The notes beneath the pieces were generated by a model. The model was not told the origin of the DNA and ran no database searches. It saw only the letters and a list, made by a program, of their open reading frames with translations. The position numbers were made by a program, and so were the translations under genes. Below, piece after piece: positions 21,170 to 24,348 of a stretch of DNA of 24,348 bases (position 1 is the stretch's first letter; every line of letters starts with the position of its first letter). Location: positions 1 through 24,348 of the forward strand of contig CAZPMO010000061.1 in the NCBI GenBank assembly GCA_964587515.1, given 5' to 3'. Source of the DNA: CAZPMO01 sp964587515. GTDB lineage: Bacteria; Pseudomonadota; Alphaproteobacteria; MPNO01.

Positions 21170-22234
21170 TCACACCCCCTCGATCACGTCGGCCCAGCGC
21201 TCTATCGAGCTTTCGTGGCCGAGGCGGATATGGCAGGAGAACTGGGTGTAGCCAACGCGCTTCAGCTCGCGAATCTCTTCGCGCAATTCCTCCTTGGTGC
21301 CGGTCACGGTCATCGCCTTGATCATCTCTCCGGTGATCAGATGCTCCTCGTCGGGGCGCAGGAACAGCAGATGACCGCGATGCACGGCGAGGTATCGTTC
21401 GTCTTCCGGCGCGTAGGACTGATAGAGCGCGCGATATTCATCAAGCAACGGCTTCAGGAAGGGCGGCGGCTCCAGCCGGATTGAGCCGAACTGTTCCGCC
21501 TCGACCAGATTATGGAGCACGATCGCCGCCGCGGGGCCTGCCTGGGCCTTGGCGCGCGGGCTATCATGAGGCTCGCCCTCGTCGAGCACCGCGCCGCCGG
21601 TGATCGCGGTGGCCTTGAAATCGCCGGGATCGTGGCCGGCCTCGCGCCACGCCGCCTGCATGTCCTCGATATCCGCCGTACCGCGCGCCACATTGGGCAG
21701 GCTGGTCATCCAGTGGGCGCCGAGTTTCGCCGCCAGACGCCGCCCCTTCGGACCGAAGGCGGAAACATGCAGCGGGATCGCATCATCGGTGTTGATCGCG
21801 CCGATCTCCGGGTTCAGGAAACGGATCTTGCGGCGCTTGCCCTCATAGTCCCACTCGACGGTCTCGCAATCGAGCAACTCGGTCACGACGCGGATATATT
21901 CTTCCAGTTCGTCGAGCCGGATGGCGGGCCGGCCCATGGTGCGCCGCGCCGTGAAACCCGTCGAGATACCGAGATCGATGCGCCCCGGCGCCAGCGCGTT
22001 CAGCGACGCCAGCGCGCTGGCGGTAACCGGCGCAATGCGGTTGGACGGGATCAGCACAGCGCTGCCGAGCCGAATGCGCGAGGTTTCCATGGCCGCCGCC
22101 GCCATGGCGACGAACAGGTCGGCGTTGAGAAGCTGGGTATCGGAAAACCAGGCCTCGGCGAAGCCGAGTTCCTCGGCCCGCTTGGCGACCTTCCAGTGCT
22201 CGGCCGAATTGCCGAAGCTGACGCCGTATTCCAT
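21170..22234 (-). CDS. LLM class flavin-dependent oxidoreductase, copy 3
   Basis: A 354-residue luciferase-like oxidoreductase of the type often grouped with F420- or FMN-dependent reductases. MEYGVSFGNSAEHWKVAKRA starts the barrel, followed by LGFAEAWFSDTQ, the strand IRLGSAVLIPSNRIAPVTAS, the LAPGRIDLGISTGFT segment, and HVSAFGPKGRRLAAKLGAHW typical of this branch. ATG 22234 has a GGGGGGA purine run upstream. It is clearly a different subfamily from the copies at 688 and 6507. The 3' end overlaps a possible GTG start of the small membrane protein gene. The substrate is unknown. Confidence 0.9.
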   Translation of the reverse strand: MEYGVSFGNSAEHWKVAKRAEELGFAEAWFSDTQLLNADLFVAMAAAAMETSRIRLGSAVLIPSNRIAPVTASALASLNALAPGRIDLGISTGFTARRTMGRPAIRLDELEEYIRVVTELLDCETVEWDYEGKRRKIRFLNPEIGAINTDDAIPLHVSAFGPKGRRLAAKLGAHWMTSLPNVARGTADIEDMQAAWREAGHDPGDFKATAITGGAVLDEGEPHDSPRAKAQAGPAAAIVLHNLVEAEQFGSIRLEPPPFLKPLLDEYRALYQSYAPEDERYLAVHRGHLLFLRPDEEHLITGEMIKAMTVTGTKEELREEIRELKRVGYTQFSCHIRLGHESSIERWADVIEGV

Positions 22235-22256
22235 ATTAAAATCCCCCCGACGCCGG

Positions 22257-22682
22257 TCAGCCGCCGCTTACCTGAATACTATCGATAACGCGCTCGGCCC
22301 AATCCGTCCCGACGAGGCGTTGCCGCAAGCGCGCGTCGGCGGTAATCAAGTTCGTATCATTGAACTCCGCGAGAGCGAGATAAAAACAATCATAGACAGG
22401 ATGGCCGAGAACTTCGGCTATCGCCAGCGACCGGACACCGAGTCGAATGCTCGGGCACAGATTATCGATGAAACCGGGCAAGGCTTCGATGGCCCGGTTG
22501 GCCTGATCGCTGGTCAATTCGCCAGCGCGCAGCTTCTTCGCCATGGCGTTACAAACCTCGGGAACGATCAGATCGGGCGCCAGCAGAACCTCCCCGCTTG
22601 AAAGAAGCAGTTCAGCATCGTCGGATCCAACCTCTTCGACAAACCACTTACAAGCGATGCTGGCGTCGACGACCAGGCTCAT
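22257..22682 (-). CDS. vapC: PIN-domain toxin, VapC/FitB type
   Basis: A 141-residue PIN-domain ribonuclease toxin. The four acidic metal-binding residues are visible: Asp6 (LVVDASIACKW), Glu42 (LIVPEVCNAM), Asp98 (VYDCFYLALA) and Asp116 (LITADARL). Toxins of this family cleave specific RNAs (often tRNA or rRNA) when the antitoxin is lost. The ATG overlaps the antitoxin stop codon by 4 bases (ATGA), indicating translational coupling. It looks intact. The gene ends 22 bases before the third LLM gene's start. Confidence 0.92.
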   Translation of the reverse strand: MSLVVDASIACKWFVEEVGSDDAELLLSSGEVLLAPDLIVPEVCNAMAKKLRAGELTSDQANRAIEALPGFIDNLCPSIRLGVRSLAIAEVLGHPVYDCFYLALAEFNDTNLITADARLRQRLVGTDWAERVIDSIQVSGG

Positions 22683-22915
22683 CGGGAATCGCGATCTTCT
22701 CGAACCAGTGTTGCGCTATCGGTCTGCTCCACATCCCGAGGGGTCATGGCGCGAATGCGTCGAGCCATCGAAACCCGTTCTTCCTTGGTCAGATGCGCCG
22801 CTGCCGAAATGATGTCCCGCAATTCCTTCTCCAGCGAACAGCCATGCAATTCCGCTTTCCGCTTCAGCGTGGCGACCACGTTTTGGTCGAGGTTGCGAAT
22901 GACGACTTGAGCCAT
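22679..22915 (-). CDS. vapB: Ribbon-helix-helix antitoxin, VapB/FitA type
   Basis: A 78-residue antitoxin. The N-terminal AQVVIRNLDQNVVATLKRKA is a ribbon-helix-helix DNA-binding start (strand then helix) like FitA, with an SLEKELRDII helix following. The C-terminal half is charged and probably wraps the toxin. GGGGA precedes ATG 22915. The promoter and two palindromes immediately upstream fit autorepression by the toxin-antitoxin complex. Confidence 0.92.
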   Translation of the reverse strand: MAQVVIRNLDQNVVATLKRKAELHGCSLEKELRDIISAAAHLTKEERVSMARRIRAMTPRDVEQTDSATLVREDRDSR

Positions 22916-22930
22916 ACTATCCCCACTAGT

Positions 22931-22971
22931 TTGATATCAATTATGATATCATTTTCAAATTGCATCGTCAA
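22931..22971 (-). promoter_or_regulatory. vapBC promoter with two palindromic operators
   Basis: On the - strand, TTGACG (complement of 22966-22971) and TATCAT (complement of 22943-22948) are separated by exactly 17 bp, a good sigma70-type promoter. Two perfect 10-bp palindromes, ATGATATCAT (22943-22952, overlapping the -10) and TTGATATCAA (22931-22940), are 12 bp apart centre to centre and share the GATATC core. This is typical of sites bound by ribbon-helix-helix antitoxins. Confidence 0.8.
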
Positions 22972-23069
22972 ATATTTGGATTGTTGAATTGGAATGACGG
23001 CCTTGACCGGGGGTGGCGGATGGAGGATCAGGGGCTTGGAAAATTGTTGGACGAAAGGACAGGGCGGAA

Positions 23070-23501
23070 ATGGCGGCATGGCAGGACATCACCCGGGGCG
23101 TGGTATTTCCGTGGCATTGCGATCAGTACGGCCACATGAATTCGCGCTGGTATCCCCATTTCTTCGACGATGCCGGTTTCAACCTGTGGAGCGTGGTCGG
23201 CTGCTCGCAAGCGGCGATGGTCGAGGCCGGCTACAATGTTGTCGTGGCGCGGATCGAGGTGGACTATCTGCACGAGATGGCGGCGGGATCGCTGTTCAAG
23301 ATCACAGGCGGGTTCATACGCGTCGGCAATAAAAGCGCGACCCATTTTCTGAGAATGTACAATCCCGATACCGGGGTGCTGTGCGCGACTCAGGAATCGG
23401 TCGAAGTGTTCTTCGACCCGAAGACCAGGACATCCCGCGAAATGCCCGACGACGTCCGCCAGACGCTTGCCGCGTCCGTCGTATCCGTGGACGATGAATA
23501 G
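23070..23501 (+). CDS. Hotdog-fold acyl-CoA thioesterase (4HBT-like)
   Basis: A 143-residue hotdog-fold protein. The strand-turn PWHCDQYGHMNSRWYPHFFD is the hallmark of the 4-hydroxybenzoyl-CoA thioesterase group (Asp and HMN positions). A core follows with VVVARIEVDYLHEM, FKITGGFIRVGNKSATHF and CATQESVEVFFD. It probably hydrolyses a small acyl- or aroyl-CoA thioester in the cytoplasm. ATG 23070 with GGGCGGAA upstream is used; an in-frame upstream extension to 23013 lacks family similarity. It is convergent with the MlaC-like gene, with only 3 bases between the stop codons. A link to the CoA ligases elsewhere in the window is possible but not shown. Confidence 0.85.
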   Translation: MAAWQDITRGVVFPWHCDQYGHMNSRWYPHFFDDAGFNLWSVVGCSQAAMVEAGYNVVVARIEVDYLHEMAAGSLFKITGGFIRVGNKSATHFLRMYNPDTGVLCATQESVEVFFDPKTRTSREMPDDVRQTLAASVVSVDDE

Positions 23502-23504
23502 GGG

Positions 23505-24227
23505 TTATTGAGCGATAAATGTCGCGCCTCCCTCGGCGCTGCCGATCAGCGTCATCGCCGTTCCGCCCAGTGATTTACTCACCAGATCGGCGAGAAATTC
23601 ACGGTAAGCCGCCCGGGCCGTCGATTTCTCGTCGAGACGGCGCAGCAGCCCCGGCAACCCTTCGCGGCGGATGATGGCGTCGAATTCGGAGCGCTTGGCG
23701 ACGATCAGGCTGACCCCGGCGATGGTCACATCGACGATACGAAAACCGTTCTCGCCCCGGCGCACACGAAATCTGAGATCAAGCGGCGCGCCGTAATCCC
23801 GCGTGATGCGGGCCGTGACCACGGATTCGGTGTCGCCGGACGGCTGCTGACGCAACACCGCGAACTTCTCGCCCTTGAAGCCGCCAAGCTGCACCGCGTA
23901 AGTGCGCACGATATAGCCCCGGAACAGACGCGTGTAATCGCGCCGCTGGACTTCCGTCGCCTGGCGCCAATGACGGCCCAGCACCCGGCGCGCGATCACG
24001 TCGAGATCGAGCGCCTTCGAAAAAATCCGACGGAAAGACTGGCTGCGTCGTGATTTCGCGTCCTCGTGATCCGACAGGACGGAAACCACCTCCTTGCCCA
24101 CCGAGGCCACGAAACCCGCCGCATCGTCTCGCGCCTCCGCGCGCGCCGCGCCGGCCGATACCCCAGTAAGCATCAGCGCCGCGACAACGGCCAACCACGG
24201 CCGGAACGTTCCCGGATCCTTCCACAT
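23505..24227 (-). CDS. mlaC: MlaC/Ttg2D-family periplasmic phospholipid-binding protein
   Basis: A 240-residue protein with a signal peptide (MWKDPGTFRPWLAVVAALML..., cleavage near GAARA-EA) and an MlaC-like body: KSRRSQSFRRIFSKALDLDVIARRVLGRHWRQA, TRLFRGYIVRTYAVQLGGFKG, and VDVTIAGVSLIVAKRSEFDAIIRREG near the C-terminus. MlaC proteins carry phospholipids between the outer membrane and the MlaFEDB complex. No other Mla gene is in the window, so this may be one of several paralogues. ATG 24227 is used; an in-frame TTG at 24254 would extend the N-terminus ahead of the signal peptide and is less likely. Confidence 0.88.
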   Translation of the reverse strand: MWKDPGTFRPWLAVVAALMLTGVSAGAARAEARDDAAGFVASVGKEVVSVLSDHEDAKSRRSQSFRRIFSKALDLDVIARRVLGRHWRQATEVQRRDYTRLFRGYIVRTYAVQLGGFKGEKFAVLRQQPSGDTESVVTARITRDYGAPLDLRFRVRRGENGFRIVDVTIAGVSLIVAKRSEFDAIIRREGLPGLLRRLDEKSTARAAYREFLADLVSKSLGGTAMTLIGSAEGGATFIAQ

Positions 24228-24348
24228 AGCGCCACACTCACCCCATCGAAACAACGGTTTTATCCCGCCTTATTCATCAAACCCGTAGCATTTGGTCGCG
24301 TTGCACGTGATGCGGGTCGGGCCGTGGTGTCGTTCGTGGTTGGCGAGT

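Noticed and set aside
24228..24348. Possible gene start at the right edge
   Set aside because: No open frame with recognisable similarity is visible in the last 120 bases.

Overview
The window looks like chromosomal DNA from a GC-rich alphaproteobacterium, probably a draft or metagenome scaffold because it carries a 10-N run at 19594-19603. The assignment rests on the gene order rne / N-acetylmuramoyl-L-alanine amidase / mrcA / prfB, which is a familiar alphaproteobacterial neighbourhood, and on family-level similarity of the proteins. No rRNA, tRNA, insertion sequence, prophage or CRISPR array was recognised.

Layout: (1) 2-2243, a truncated SAM methyltransferase, a luciferase-like flavin monooxygenase (LLM) and an unusual cupin, all on the + strand. 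(2) 2244-3908, an AT-rich upstream region with a repeated dyad, a secreted trypsin-like protease with a C-terminal accessory domain, and a clear intrinsic terminator. (3) 3986-4762, a small DUF5658-like membrane protein and a large REP-like inverted repeat. (4) 4763-12940, an apparent acyl-CoA/carboxylate metabolism locus: on the - strand an AMP-forming acyl-CoA ligase, a second LLM and a UbiD-family decarboxylase; diverging on the + strand an NDP-forming acyl-CoA synthetase beta subunit followed by two tandem alpha-like paralogues. (5) 12945-20865, the housekeeping block: RNase E on the - strand, and divergently the amidase, PBP1A and release factor 2. prfB must be read through an in-frame UGA by programmed +1 frameshifting, and this is directly visible. 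(6) 20874-22234, a DUF6460-like membrane protein and a third LLM on the - strand. (7) 22257-22971, a VapBC/FitAB-type toxin-antitoxin pair with a promoter and two palindromic operator candidates. (8) 23070-24227, a hotdog thioesterase convergent with an MlaC-like periplasmic lipid-binding protein.

How the genes may work together: regions 1, 4 and part of 8 look like a catabolic programme in which carboxylic (perhaps aromatic or heteroaromatic) substrates are activated as CoA thioesters, oxidised by flavin monooxygenases and decarboxylated by a prenylated-FMN enzyme. The substrate cannot be read from sequence. The most striking regulatory signals are the prfB frameshift site, the 17-bp direct repeat ahead of the UbiD gene, the twin 14-bp dyads ahead of the protease, the vapBC operators, and a possible long structured rne leader.
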